DNA from: Paenibacillus luteus
GTDB taxonomy: Bacteria > Bacillota > Bacilli > Paenibacillales > Paenibacillaceae
Length of the DNA: 64,000 nucleotides
Assembly: GCF_006542765.1 (NCBI RefSeq)
Contig: NZ_SKCD01000005.1
Location: 121,493-185,492 of the forward strand
Direction: 5' to 3'
The number at the start of each line of letters is the position of its first letter. Within the stretch, counting starts at the first letter, position 1. The notes beneath the pieces are model-generated. The model did no database searches, was not told where the DNA came from, and worked only from the letters and a program-made list of their open reading frames with translations. Shown here piece after piece: positions 38,232-46,675 of the stretch. The translations under genes and the position numbers were made by a program.

Positions 38232-38774
38232 ATGGAAAAACATTCCTTATCCCCTGATCAATCATCCTTTGTTTTCAACATTGAGGTGCTTGTTGAAGGA
38301 AAAAACAATGCTGCAGCATTGGAGCAATTGCTCCATGCGTTGAATAGTGCTAATTTTGTAGATTTTCGGATTTTATCAGGTATCCAGCTTGGCGAGCAAA
38401 TTGAGCTTCGGACCAAGAATGCTAAGTCCGTTCAACCAGTTGCAATACCTGCTAGCTCAAATGTTAGCGCTACCATATCAAATGCGCCTGCTGAGCAGCA
38501 AACTAACAAAGAAGAAAAGAACAAAACGAAAAAAACAGACAAGCCTGCTAAAGACGCCTATGAAGACTTAAGTTATTTCGACAAGATTAAAGCCATCATG
38601 AAAAATAACACACTCATCCGGCTAATCGTAAATAAGGGGCTTGGCATCAAACTCAACATTCCTTGCAGAATTATTAACATGGATGAATCTGAAAATATTA
38701 TTACGGTCTACCATGTGGATGAGAAACAGGTTTATACTTTTCGCCTCAACGAGATCGAGGATTTTTCTTACTAG
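38232..38774 (+). CDS. Hypothetical two-domain protein
   Basis: No family is recognised. The 180-residue protein has an N-terminal segment of about 60 residues (SSFVFNIEVLVEGKNNAAAL, LLHALNSANFVDFRI), a charged low-complexity linker at about 75-112 (NAPAEQQTNKEEKNKTKKTD), and a C-terminal segment of about 60 residues (IKLNIPCRIINMDESENIIT, VYHVDEKQVYTFRLNEIEDF) that looks like a small beta barrel. There is no signal or membrane segment. GGAGG lies six bases before the ATG. It is a single gene ending at a bidirectional terminator. Confidence 0.75.
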   Translation: MEKHSLSPDQSSFVFNIEVLVEGKNNAAALEQLLHALNSANFVDFRILSGIQLGEQIELRTKNAKSVQPVAIPASSNVSATISNAPAEQQTNKEEKNKTKKTDKPAKDAYEDLSYFDKIKAIMKNNTLIRLIVNKGLGIKLNIPCRIINMDESENIITVYHVDEKQVYTFRLNEIEDFSY

Positions 38775-38792
38775 AACAACAGCCACAACAAC

Positions 38793-38841
38793 AAAAAAAA
38801 CCGTTCTTTGTCTGCTTAAACAGCCAAAGAACGGTTTTTTT
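38793..38841. terminator. Bidirectional terminator
   Basis: CCGTTCTTTG at 38801-38810 and CAAAGAACGG at 38825-38834 form a perfect stem, with an A run before and a T run after. It serves the 38232 gene and the convergent GGDEF-EAL gene. Confidence 0.92.
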
Positions 38842-40738
38842 AAACGTATCCAGGTGATAACATTTGTTCAATATTGTCGCTTGATACAGGTGGACTCCAG
38901 AAGTAACCCTGCATCTCATCGCACTTATGCTTCTTCAAGAACTCCATTTGCGCTTCCGTCTCGACGCCCTCGGCAATGACTTGAATATTCAAGTTATGCG
39001 CCATTGCAATAATAGCTGCCACAATTTCCGCATCGCTTGGGTCCTGCTGAATATCCCGCACGAAAGAACGGTCGATTTTCAGACGATCAATCGGAAAGTT
39101 TTTCAAATAATGAAACGAACTATAACCTGTGCCAAAATCATCTACACTAATATTGACGCCCAAATCCGTTAAATCAAGCAAGCAGCGAGACACATGGCTG
39201 ACATCCATCGTCATCGATTCCGTAATTTCAAGATCCAAATATTTGGCTTCCAATCCCGTTTGCTTAAGTACGTCTGCAACCTTGCTCGCCAGGTCATTTT
39301 GAACAAACTGCCTGATCGACAGATTAACGGAGACGGGAATAGCAGGCAGGCCCGCATCTTGCCAAGCCTTGTTCTGACGGCAGGCTTCTTCCAATACCCA
39401 AGCGCCAATCTGCACGATCATCCCACTTTCCTCTGCTAGAGGGATAAAGCTCCCTGGCGGGATCATTCCTTTAAGAGGATGATTCCAACGCACGAGTGCT
39501 TCTACGCCAACCATGCTGCCAGAAACCAGATCATACTGAGGTTGATAATGCAGAATAAACTCATTTCGCTGAATCGCACGGTACATTTCATGCTGGAGGG
39601 TCAACCGCTCAAGGGATGAGTTGCTCCAGCTTTCAGAATAAAGCAGGCAATCATTCTTGCCGCTTTCCTTCACTTTAACGAGCGCCATATCGGCTTTCTT
39701 AATCAACGCATAGCTGTCGTCATCTTCAATATTGTTTGTGACTGATCCGATGCTTGCCGTGATATGCAAGGGAAAACCGCTAAGCTCATAAGGTTCTTCA
39801 ATCGATTTGAGAAGCTGTCTCGAAAGCTCCAGCAAGTGCTTCTCTGATTCTAGATTGCAAAACAATAAAGCAAACTCGTCGCCTTCCATACGAGCTGCAA
39901 AATCATTTTCAGAGAGATCACGGTTCAGTCTCTCCGCTACCTGCATCAATAAAATATCACCGAATTCGCGGCCGAAGGAAGCATTCACCAGCTTGAAGCG
40001 ATCCAAATCCAAATAACAGATGCCGACTACACGGTTCTCTTCCTTCGCTCTGCCCAGCGTTTCGGTCAGCTTCATTTGGAACAAGGTCCGATTGGGCAAC
40101 CCAGTCATGTCGTCATAATAAGCCATATAGCGAATTCGTTCGACATTTCTCTTCCGATCGCTCAAATCCTGACTTAGCAATACAGTACCAATGACATCGC
40201 CATCCTGTATCATTGGCGAGCACGTTACCTGAAGTTCCAGCGGAAAACCAGATCCGTGGGTGATATTCAAGTTCGTTTGCTTCGTCTCGCCGTGCAGCGT
40301 ACGCTCGAGCGCATCCAATAGCAACGGCTTGCTTGCCGGTTCCACGATTCGTGAAATCGGTTCTCCCAGCATCTCCGTGCGCTGATAGCCAAGCGTCCGG
40401 CTGGAGGCTTCATTCAACTCCATCACAGTACCGCTTCTGTCCAATACCGCGAGTGGAAAAGCGTCTGATTGAAGCAATGTCTCAACGATCGCCGTATGGT
40501 AATGTTGAAAGCTGTACGTTTCATTTCGTTTTATATACACGATTATTGCGGTTACGAACAATGATGCTGCTATTGCCAAAGCAGTCCATTTATACATCGG
40601 GTTAGAGATAAATAAGAAGGATACGCTGATCCATACCAACGCAAGTGCTGCCAGCAAACAGCTAATAATTAAAGGTCCTTTTGACAGCTGCTGCTTCTTT
40701 CTTTCAGGAAAACCATCCATCCGTTTCGTCACGCACAA
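38840..40738 (-). CDS. Membrane PAS-GGDEF-EAL protein (likely cyclic-di-GMP phosphodiesterase)
   Basis: A 632-residue protein: two membrane helices at about 23-45 and 50-68, a PAS domain at 83-195, a GGDEF domain at 200-365 and an EAL domain at 385-625. The EAL domain keeps its catalytic set (EALVRW at 413, NLSIRQF, EITES, DDFGTGYSS, KIDRSF, EGVET). The GGDEF site reads EGDEF at 285-289, and the FKxIND motif is FKLVNAS, losing a substrate-contacting Asp, so cyclase activity is doubtful. Net hydrolysis of cyclic di-GMP is likely, perhaps regulated by GTP binding to the degenerate domain. The TTG at 40738 has GAGGAAGG four bases upstream; a GTG at 40732 is an equally possible start. Confidence 0.92.
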   Translation of the reverse strand: MCVTKRMDGFPERKKQQLSKGPLIISCLLAALALVWISVSFLFISNPMYKWTALAIAASLFVTAIIVYIKRNETYSFQHYHTAIVETLLQSDAFPLAVLDRSGTVMELNEASSRTLGYQRTEMLGEPISRIVEPASKPLLLDALERTLHGETKQTNLNITHGSGFPLELQVTCSPMIQDGDVIGTVLLSQDLSDRKRNVERIRYMAYYDDMTGLPNRTLFQMKLTETLGRAKEENRVVGICYLDLDRFKLVNASFGREFGDILLMQVAERLNRDLSENDFAARMEGDEFALLFCNLESEKHLLELSRQLLKSIEEPYELSGFPLHITASIGSVTNNIEDDDSYALIKKADMALVKVKESGKNDCLLYSESWSNSSLERLTLQHEMYRAIQRNEFILHYQPQYDLVSGSMVGVEALVRWNHPLKGMIPPGSFIPLAEESGMIVQIGAWVLEEACRQNKAWQDAGLPAIPVSVNLSIRQFVQNDLASKVADVLKQTGLEAKYLDLEITESMTMDVSHVSRCLLDLTDLGVNISVDDFGTGYSSFHYLKNFPIDRLKIDRSFVRDIQQDPSDAEIVAAIIAMAHNLNIQVIAEGVETEAQMEFLKKHKCDEMQGYFWSPPVSSDNIEQMLSPGYV

Positions 40739-40889
40739 ACGTCCTTCCTCTATTCCGAGTCAAGTGAGTATTCGCTTCATTATAAACGATGTAGGCGTTC
40801 TGGTATAGAAATATTTACTAAAGCAACTTGTATTTTTGTTGTAAAACAGCAATTTATGTCGCAAACCCTTTTTATGCCAAACTTTTACC

Positions 40890-41270
40890 CTAAACTTTTG
40901 ATTTTTTAAATGCTGCCGTAATGACGCAGATCCAGCCTGCCAACATAGCGGCACCGCCGATTGGAGTAATCATGCCCAGCTTGCTAAAACTCGTAAGTGA
41001 TAATATATACAAACTGCCGCTAAAGATTACCGTTCCCGCCAAAATAAGACGGCCTCCGTTCAATACGAGCTTGCTCTCGCCAGCTTGCTTCGCAAACAGG
41101 GAAATCAGCATAAGAGCAATCGCGCTATACATATGATAGCGGACACCGGTTTCGAATATTTCAAGGTAATGTTCCGTTAAATGCTCCTCCAATCCATGTG
41201 CACCGAAAGCGCCCAGAGCTATAGCAAGCGCTGCATTAATTCCACCAATCGCAAAATATTTTGGAAACAT
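40890..41270 (-). CDS. DUF423 family membrane protein
   Basis: A 126-residue protein with four hydrophobic segments. The opening GGINAALAIALGAFGAHGLE, then RYHMYSAIALMLISLF and ITPIGGAAMLAGW, are typical of the DUF423 (YwdK/YgdD) family, of unknown function. AAAGGAATG precedes the ATG. It is transcribed away from the 41334 gene. Confidence 0.88.
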   Translation of the reverse strand: MFPKYFAIGGINAALAIALGAFGAHGLEEHLTEHYLEIFETGVRYHMYSAIALMLISLFAKQAGESKLVLNGGRLILAGTVIFSGSLYILSLTSFSKLGMITPIGGAAMLAGWICVITAAFKKSKV

Positions 41271-41333
41271 GTGGTTTTCATTCCTTTCATTTTTGTGTAT
41301 AATTTTCCGTAATTAGCAAAGGAGTCGATAGAA

Positions 41334-41831
41334 ATGGATAATGAACCAAAAAACGATTTTAACAATTCTTCTGTGAACGAACCTTATGCGCCTAGGCCGA
41401 TTTTCTCAAATGAGAATTCGGACATTATGGTCATAAAAAAACATTCAGGTATTGGCATCGCGGCATTCATCATCGGTTTAATTTGTGTAATTATAGTTAT
41501 TATCGGTGGTGTAACAGGTAGTTCCTTAGTTGACCAAATCGCAAACTCAGATCTAATCATAACGGATCCAAATGATACACAAGCCATACAAGAATCGATA
41601 GAAGCACTTGGTGAGGAAGCTCTTATAGCGATGTCGTTAACGCTTCTATGTCTCGTTGGCGCTGGCATGTTGGCATTCGTTGGCCTCATCTTGGCAATCA
41701 TCGCCGCCTGCTCCAGCAAACGCCGGAAGATGTTCGGTGTGATTGGCATTTTAGTTAACCTTCTTGTTATCGTGGCTGGCATCAGCTTATTTTTCTCTGG
41801 CATCGCCTCTATTGCAAGCAACCTCGCTTAA
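41334..41831 (+). CDS. Small membrane protein, DUF4190-like
   Basis: A 165-residue protein with a 38-residue cytoplasmic lead rich in Asn, Ser and Pro, a first hydrophobic helix at about 41-63, an acidic loop (SDLIITDPNDTQAIQESIEA), and two further helices (AMSLTLLCLVGAGMLAFVGL and VIGILVNLLVIVAGISLFFSG). The layout resembles DUF4190-type proteins; function is unknown. AAAGGAG precedes the ATG and a terminator follows. Confidence 0.75.
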   Translation: MDNEPKNDFNNSSVNEPYAPRPIFSNENSDIMVIKKHSGIGIAAFIIGLICVIIVIIGGVTGSSLVDQIANSDLIITDPNDTQAIQESIEALGEEALIAMSLTLLCLVGAGMLAFVGLILAIIAACSSKRRKMFGVIGILVNLLVIVAGISLFFSGIASIASNLA

Positions 41832-41857
41832 ACAGATACGTTTATCCGCTGTGAATA

Positions 41858-41900
41858 GTCTGCTTTCTCCGCAATCAAGCGGCGGAAGCAGACTTTTTTT
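41858..41900 (+). terminator. Terminator of the small membrane protein gene
   Basis: GTCTGCTT...CCGC and GCGG...GGAAGCAGAC form an imperfect 15-base stem with a six-base loop, followed by seven T residues. Confidence 0.85.
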
Positions 41901-41902
41901 CG

Positions 41903-41953
41903 AATGAAACGCACTGCGTCGCCAGCGGACGGCGACAGCCGTTTCACCTTGTT
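41903..41953. repeat. 51-bp palindromic repeat, copy 1 (left of sbcC)
   Basis: Begins AATGAAACGC and ends CCGTTTCACCTTGTT. Outer arms GAAACG/CGTTTC and inner arms GTCGCC/GGCGAC form a cruciform-like hairpin. An inverted copy, equal in length and matching at 45 of 51 positions by eye, lies at 46263-46313, so the pair brackets sbcDC. Confidence 0.8.
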
Positions 41954-41957
41954 CCGT

Positions 41958-44900
41958 TTACTTTACCGTTATGGCCGTGCGGCTAAAGCCCTCTCTTGTT
42001 TTGATCACCTCAAGGCAAGCCGGGAAAGCCTCCTTCAACTCCTGCACATGAGAAATCACACCGATCATTCTTCCTGATTTCTGCAAGTCGACGAGCGCTG
42101 TAATGGCCTTTTGGAGTGACTCCTCATCCAGCGAGCCAAAACCTTCATCGATCAACATCATCTCAATGGTTACGCCGCCCAAATGTGACTGAATGACGTC
42201 CGTCATGCCAAGCGCGAGGCAAAGCGATGCATTAAATTTTTCACCGCCGGATAAGGTTTTCACATCTCTGTTCTGCCCAGTATAACCATCGTACACATCA
42301 AGTCCCAAGCCGCTCTGCTTCCCTCTAACTTCGAGACGGTCGCTTCGCTGCAAGGAAAACTGTCCACTCGAAAGATCACGGAGTCGCGCATTAGCAGCAA
42401 ACAAAATCTGCTCCAGAAACTCAATTAGAATATAACGTTCGAATGAGATTTTAAGCGCATTATCCCCCTTCAGCATTTGGAAAATGTCCATGACTTCCTC
42501 CAGCTTCGCTTCCAGCTCTTTCACCTGCTCGCTTGCCCGTCCAATCGAAGCTGACAAGCGGCGTGCGACTTCGCCCGTGCGAAGCGCCGCTTGGGCAGCG
42601 GCTTGAGCTTGCTCTAACTGGAATTTACTTGCTGCCAGGCTTGCCTTTCGTTCGTCCAGATCAACCTTTGGCTTGTCTTTCAGCTCGGCTGCAAGTTCCA
42701 GAATCTGCTGGGTAACGAGCGCAACAGCCGAGTGGTATGCTGCAATCTCCTTACCAAACTGCTCACGCACAGTTTCAGGGAGCGCTGCTTCAGCGTATTG
42801 CTCCGATGTTTCAAAACCAGCTTTTTGCAATCCCTCAAGCAAACGCTGTTCCGCAAGCTGCTTATTGCTGCTAGCTTCCTCCAACTGCCGTTGCGACTGA
42901 TCAACATAAGCTCTTTGCTCTGCAAGCTTTGCAGACGTTAATTGCAAGTGCTCCTGGGCTGATTTCCAAGCTGCTGCAAGTAACTTGGCCGCTGCCTGCT
43001 GAGCATTAATCCTCGTTTGCAACCGTTCGGGTAAACGCAGTTGTTCCGGTACGCGGTCAAGCTCCTTCTGAAGTGCCGATTGCAGCGACGCCCGCTCCAG
43101 ACTGAATCGCTGCTGGGCTTGCTGCAGCTGCTCTTTTGCTGCTTGGGTCTGCTCCAGCTTAAGCTCGAGCTGCTCCAATTGCTGCTTAAGCTCCGGAAGC
43201 AGCTTGGCTCTCACCTGCATGCGATCCGTTTCTTCCTTTAGCCTGCGCCACTGCTGCTGCAGCTCCGATCGTTGCTCCTCCAGCCGGGCAGCTTCCAGCC
43301 CGTACTCGGCAAGCTCTCGCGCGCCTTCCTCTCGTGTCGCTTTCGCGGCTGCAGCCTGCGCACGCGCCTCCAGCCATTCACGCTCTACGACGCTTAACTG
43401 CGCCTTGGCCTCTTGTAACCGTTCGCGCGAAGGCACTTCCTGGCTTGCGACCGCCTTCGCGGGATGCTCCTCGCTTCCGCATACAGGGCAGGGCTTACCG
43501 TCATGCAAATGAGTGGCAAGCAGCGTCGCCTGTCCTTCGATCCAAGAAGACTCTAGCTGGTCGTGCTCCTCTTTTGCTTTGGCTAAGGCCTCCGCATACT
43601 CCTTCTCGAGCTGCGCGTAACGGGACATTTCCTTCTCCACGTCTACTAAACGCTTTAGCTGTTTCCCCTGCTGTTCCACTAGGCGAAGCTTGTCCAGTTT
43701 CTCCGTTAATTCGGCGGTACCAAGCTCTATTTCTTTCACCTGCAAGCCAGCTGTCTGCTTCTGCTCTCGCAGCTGCGCAAGCAATTGATCTGAAGCATTT
43801 AGCTTCGAAGCGGAATCATGCTCGGCTTGCATCAGCTTGTCAATTGCCTGCTGTTGACTGGCAAGCGTATTTACGATCGGTGCTATCTCTAGCAGCTTGC
43901 TCAGCTCCCGATCAGCATCCAGCCGTTCATCCTCGCGTTTCTCCTCGGCGGCATGACGGTCAGCCGCTTGCGCCTGCTCCTGCTCCGCTTTTTCTTTGCT
44001 TGCTTGCTTGTCCGCAAGCTGTTTTCGCTTTGCTTCCGCATCAGCAGCTGCCCGATCAGCCTGCTCCTTGTAAGGCGTCAGATGCGCCGCCTTCTCAGCA
44101 AGCGCCAGCTGCTGTGTTTTGAGCTCATAATTCATTTTCTGGGCATCCAACTGCTGCTTCTGTGCAAGCTTCTTATCATGATCCTCATGCTTGCTGTTCA
44201 CGGCTATCGCAAGACGAAGCTTAGCTTCCTCCGCATCAAGCTGCAATGCCAAAGCAGCTTTCTCCGCTTCCGCTTGTCCGGCCAGTTTTTGATAGAAATC
44301 GAATTCCAGCTCCAGCGCTTCAGTCACCTGGGCGGCGCTATACACCTCCTGCTTGAAGGTACGCGCAAGCTCGCTGTCTTCCCGCTCCGGCAATGCCTCC
44401 TGTACCTGCTTCATATAGGCATTTGCTGTCGCCTTCGCATCCTTCAGTTGATCCTGAAGCACACGGTTTTTCTGCTGAAAACGGCCCTCCAGCCGCTCAT
44501 AAAGCTGCGTGCGGAAGATTTTGCGTAAAATTTCTTCCTTATTATCCGTATCCGATGTCAGCAGCTTGCGAAATTCCCCTTGCGGGAGCATCACGATCTG
44601 GCTGAATTGTTCCTTGGTCAATCCGATAATTTGCTCAAGCTTCGCATTCACATCAGAAACGATAAAGCGGTCAACCGCCGGAATGGCTTCGCCGCTCGTC
44701 ATTTCATACAGCTCCGCTTTGCCGCCAGTCTCGCTTTTGTTCCCGCCCTTGCGATGCGGCATTTGCCTAATCACCAGATAGCTTCTACGGCCTATCGCAA
44801 AATCGAACTGAACAGCCGTATGCGTGTCCTCGGCTGCAAAATGGCTGCGAAGCATGCGTGGATCAGAACGGTCCTCCCCGCTTGCAGTCCCATAAAAAGC

Positions 44901-45050
44901 AAAGCATATCGCATCGAAAATGGACGTTTTTCCCGCTCCGGTGTTACCGGATATGACAAATAAGCGGCGATGCTCCAATAGGGTGAAATCGATCGTTTCC
45001 TTGTCCCGGTAAGAACCAAAGGCAGTCATCGTAAGCTTGATTGGCTTCAT
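41958..45050 (-). CDS. sbcC: Exonuclease subunit SbcC
   Basis: The 1030-residue SMC-like ATPase of the SbcCD nuclease, which removes DNA hairpins and processes breaks. Walker A is GNTGAGKTS near residue 35; long Gln- and Glu-rich coiled coils run on both sides of a zinc hook CPVCGSEEHP at about residue 520; the C-terminal lobe has the signature LSGGEKFNASLCLALGM and Walker B MMLIDEGFGSLDEES. It starts inside the end of sbcD (four-base overlap). It ends just beside a 51-bp palindromic repeat. Confidence 0.96.
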   Translation of the reverse strand: MKPIKLTMTAFGSYRDKETIDFTLLEHRRLFVISGNTGAGKTSIFDAICFAFYGTASGEDRSDPRMLRSHFAAEDTHTAVQFDFAIGRRSYLVIRQMPHRKGGNKSETGGKAELYEMTSGEAIPAVDRFIVSDVNAKLEQIIGLTKEQFSQIVMLPQGEFRKLLTSDTDNKEEILRKIFRTQLYERLEGRFQQKNRVLQDQLKDAKATANAYMKQVQEALPEREDSELARTFKQEVYSAAQVTEALELEFDFYQKLAGQAEAEKAALALQLDAEEAKLRLAIAVNSKHEDHDKKLAQKQQLDAQKMNYELKTQQLALAEKAAHLTPYKEQADRAAADAEAKRKQLADKQASKEKAEQEQAQAADRHAAEEKREDERLDADRELSKLLEIAPIVNTLASQQQAIDKLMQAEHDSASKLNASDQLLAQLREQKQTAGLQVKEIELGTAELTEKLDKLRLVEQQGKQLKRLVDVEKEMSRYAQLEKEYAEALAKAKEEHDQLESSWIEGQATLLATHLHDGKPCPVCGSEEHPAKAVASQEVPSRERLQEAKAQLSVVEREWLEARAQAAAAKATREEGARELAEYGLEAARLEEQRSELQQQWRRLKEETDRMQVRAKLLPELKQQLEQLELKLEQTQAAKEQLQQAQQRFSLERASLQSALQKELDRVPEQLRLPERLQTRINAQQAAAKLLAAAWKSAQEHLQLTSAKLAEQRAYVDQSQRQLEEASSNKQLAEQRLLEGLQKAGFETSEQYAEAALPETVREQFGKEIAAYHSAVALVTQQILELAAELKDKPKVDLDERKASLAASKFQLEQAQAAAQAALRTGEVARRLSASIGRASEQVKELEAKLEEVMDIFQMLKGDNALKISFERYILIEFLEQILFAANARLRDLSSGQFSLQRSDRLEVRGKQSGLGLDVYDGYTGQNRDVKTLSGGEKFNASLCLALGMTDVIQSHLGGVTIEMMLIDEGFGSLDEESLQKAITALVDLQKSGRMIGVISHVQELKEAFPACLEVIKTREGFSRTAITVK

Positions 45051-46231
45051 ATGGCGCCTCCTTCCTCACTCAGCAGCTCCGCATACGTGTCAGCGAACAT
45101 TCGTTTTTTGGCATCGGATAGCGATTGGCCTTTGACCTCGTGATAAAAAGCAGCAAAAAGATCGACCGGATCGGCTTCACGCCTTCCCGTTCCACCAGCA
45201 GCATCAGCGGACATACCATCCGCAGTGGTACCGCTCGCCAGCAGCGGCCTGCGCTCCACGTGAAGCGCATTCGGATAAACCGCCCGCACCTTCTCCATCG
45301 GGAATAACACTGGATTTTCATTAAGCAGCGTGACAAACACATAGTCTTCATTAATCGGATGCTTTTCAATCTCTTCAATGAGAGCCGCAACTCGACGCAT
45401 ATTGCGAAGCGGCTTCAGCTCACGCTTGTCGACCTTGACGCCACCCGCTTCATCCAGCTCAATAACCAAATACCCTTTCACGTGGTTTTCTTCAGATATT
45501 GAATACTTAAGCGGTGAGCCTGCATACCGAATCGTATCATTCCGCACAAAATGCGCCTGATGCAAATGGCCGAGCGCCGTATAATGAAAACCTTCAAAAT
45601 ACGCTGCACTCACATGCTCCGCACCACCGACCGACAACGGCCGCTCGGAATCGCTCGTATTCAACTCAGGATCACCTGTGGCCGTAATGAAGGCATGTCC
45701 TACAAAAACATGTCGGGCTGCCGGATCCATACTGGACTTTAGCTTTGCAGTTATAACCCTCATCGCATCATCATGCGTCCTGATCGACTCATCCCCAAGC
45801 TGATAGCGAACTAGCGCCGGATCGGCATAAGGGATCAGATGAAAATGCACCTCTCCAAAAGAATCCCGCAACACCACCGGCTTCAACTCATCCTTTAGCT
45901 GCCCGACCAGGTGAAGGCCTCTGCTTTCCATAAGCTTCGTGCCAAAATTAATCCGATCCGGGCTGTCATGATTGCCTGATATCGCAAGCACCGGTGTGTT
46001 CAAGCCGATAACGATGCGTGCAAGAAGCTCGTCGAGCAGCTCAACAGCCTCTGTTGGCGGTACCGCGCGATCGTATAAATCACCTGCAATAATAACGGCA
46101 TCCGGCCGTTCCGCTTCAATGGCTTCCAGCAGCTGCTGTAGCACATAACGCTGGTCTTCCGTCATATATACTCCCTGGACGAGCTTGCCCAAATGCCAGT
46201 CCGCCGTATGAAATAGCTTCATTTGCTTCAT
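45047..46231 (-). CDS. sbcD: Exonuclease subunit SbcD
   Basis: The 394-residue Mre11-like nuclease subunit. The metal and catalytic motifs are in order: HTADWHLGK, IIAGDLYDRAVPP, ISGNHDSPDR, VFVGHAFITATGD and LGHLHQAHF. It forms a complex with SbcC, whose gene overlaps its stop codon by four bases. The family is near-universal in this lineage. Confidence 0.96.
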   Translation of the reverse strand: MKQMKLFHTADWHLGKLVQGVYMTEDQRYVLQQLLEAIEAERPDAVIIAGDLYDRAVPPTEAVELLDELLARIVIGLNTPVLAISGNHDSPDRINFGTKLMESRGLHLVGQLKDELKPVVLRDSFGEVHFHLIPYADPALVRYQLGDESIRTHDDAMRVITAKLKSSMDPAARHVFVGHAFITATGDPELNTSDSERPLSVGGAEHVSAAYFEGFHYTALGHLHQAHFVRNDTIRYAGSPLKYSISEENHVKGYLVIELDEAGGVKVDKRELKPLRNMRRVAALIEEIEKHPINEDYVFVTLLNENPVLFPMEKVRAVYPNALHVERRPLLASGTTADGMSADAAGGTGRREADPVDLFAAFYHEVKGQSLSDAKKRMFADTYAELLSEEGGAI

Positions 46232-46262
46232 TCATCCTTTCCAGGTTCCTCAAATTCCAATT

Positions 46263-46313
46263 AACAAGGTGAAACGGCTGTCGCCGTCCTCTGGCAGGGC
46301 GGCGCGTTTCATT
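46263..46313. repeat. 51-bp palindromic repeat, copy 2 (right of sbcD)
   Basis: Inverted copy of the element at 41903-41953; differences cluster in the centre (six mismatches). It lies 31 bases upstream of the sbcD start, so it may also affect sbcD expression. Confidence 0.8.
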
Positions 46314-46496
46314 CCGTGAAATATAGAGAAAGGATGAGCAAACTCATATCCCTTCCTATATTTCAAGCAAATCTTCTACCTTTTATATTACCATTTGCTG
46401 CTGCGCCACGCATAGTGCAACGAATTATGACGCGATTAGCGCTCGTGTACATGAACAGATGTCCTTGGCCCATCGTTTCACCCATGCCCCCGCCAT

Positions 46497-46545
46497 ATCA
46501 AAAAGCCACAGCCGCATGCTGGGCCAGCATGCGGCTGTGGCTTTT
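46497..46545 (-). terminator. Perfect 21-bp terminator hairpin after the dehydrogenase pseudogene
   Basis: Arms at 46501-46521 and 46525-46545 are exact reverse complements around a three-base loop. T or A runs flank both sides, so it can stop transcription in either direction. Confidence 0.88.
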
Positions 46546-46675
46546 CATATAGTTTGGCATCCGTTCCAGATTCAATTTGCCGAGATATGCCCCAAGCATT
46601 CACTCAATACGGTTTTCTTGATTCTTCCGTTCTCTAAGAAATTCAATCCCCATCACGTAGCGCCTTCTTAACCCT

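Larger units (their letters stand above)
46232..46675. other. 444-bp interval with a repeat and a terminator but no gene
   Basis: Contains the second 51-bp palindromic repeat and a perfect terminator hairpin. Short open frames here lack ribosome sites and have no protein-like composition. Confidence 0.6.

Noticed and set aside
43334..44122. 262-residue open frame on the plus strand
   Set aside because: Lies wholly antisense to sbcC, is rich in Pro, Ala and Leu from the complement of Gln/Glu coiled-coil codons, and has no ribosome site.
46316..46552. 78-residue frame between sbcD and the dehydrogenase pseudogene
   Set aside because: No ribosome site, runs into the terminator hairpin, and has no protein-like pattern.
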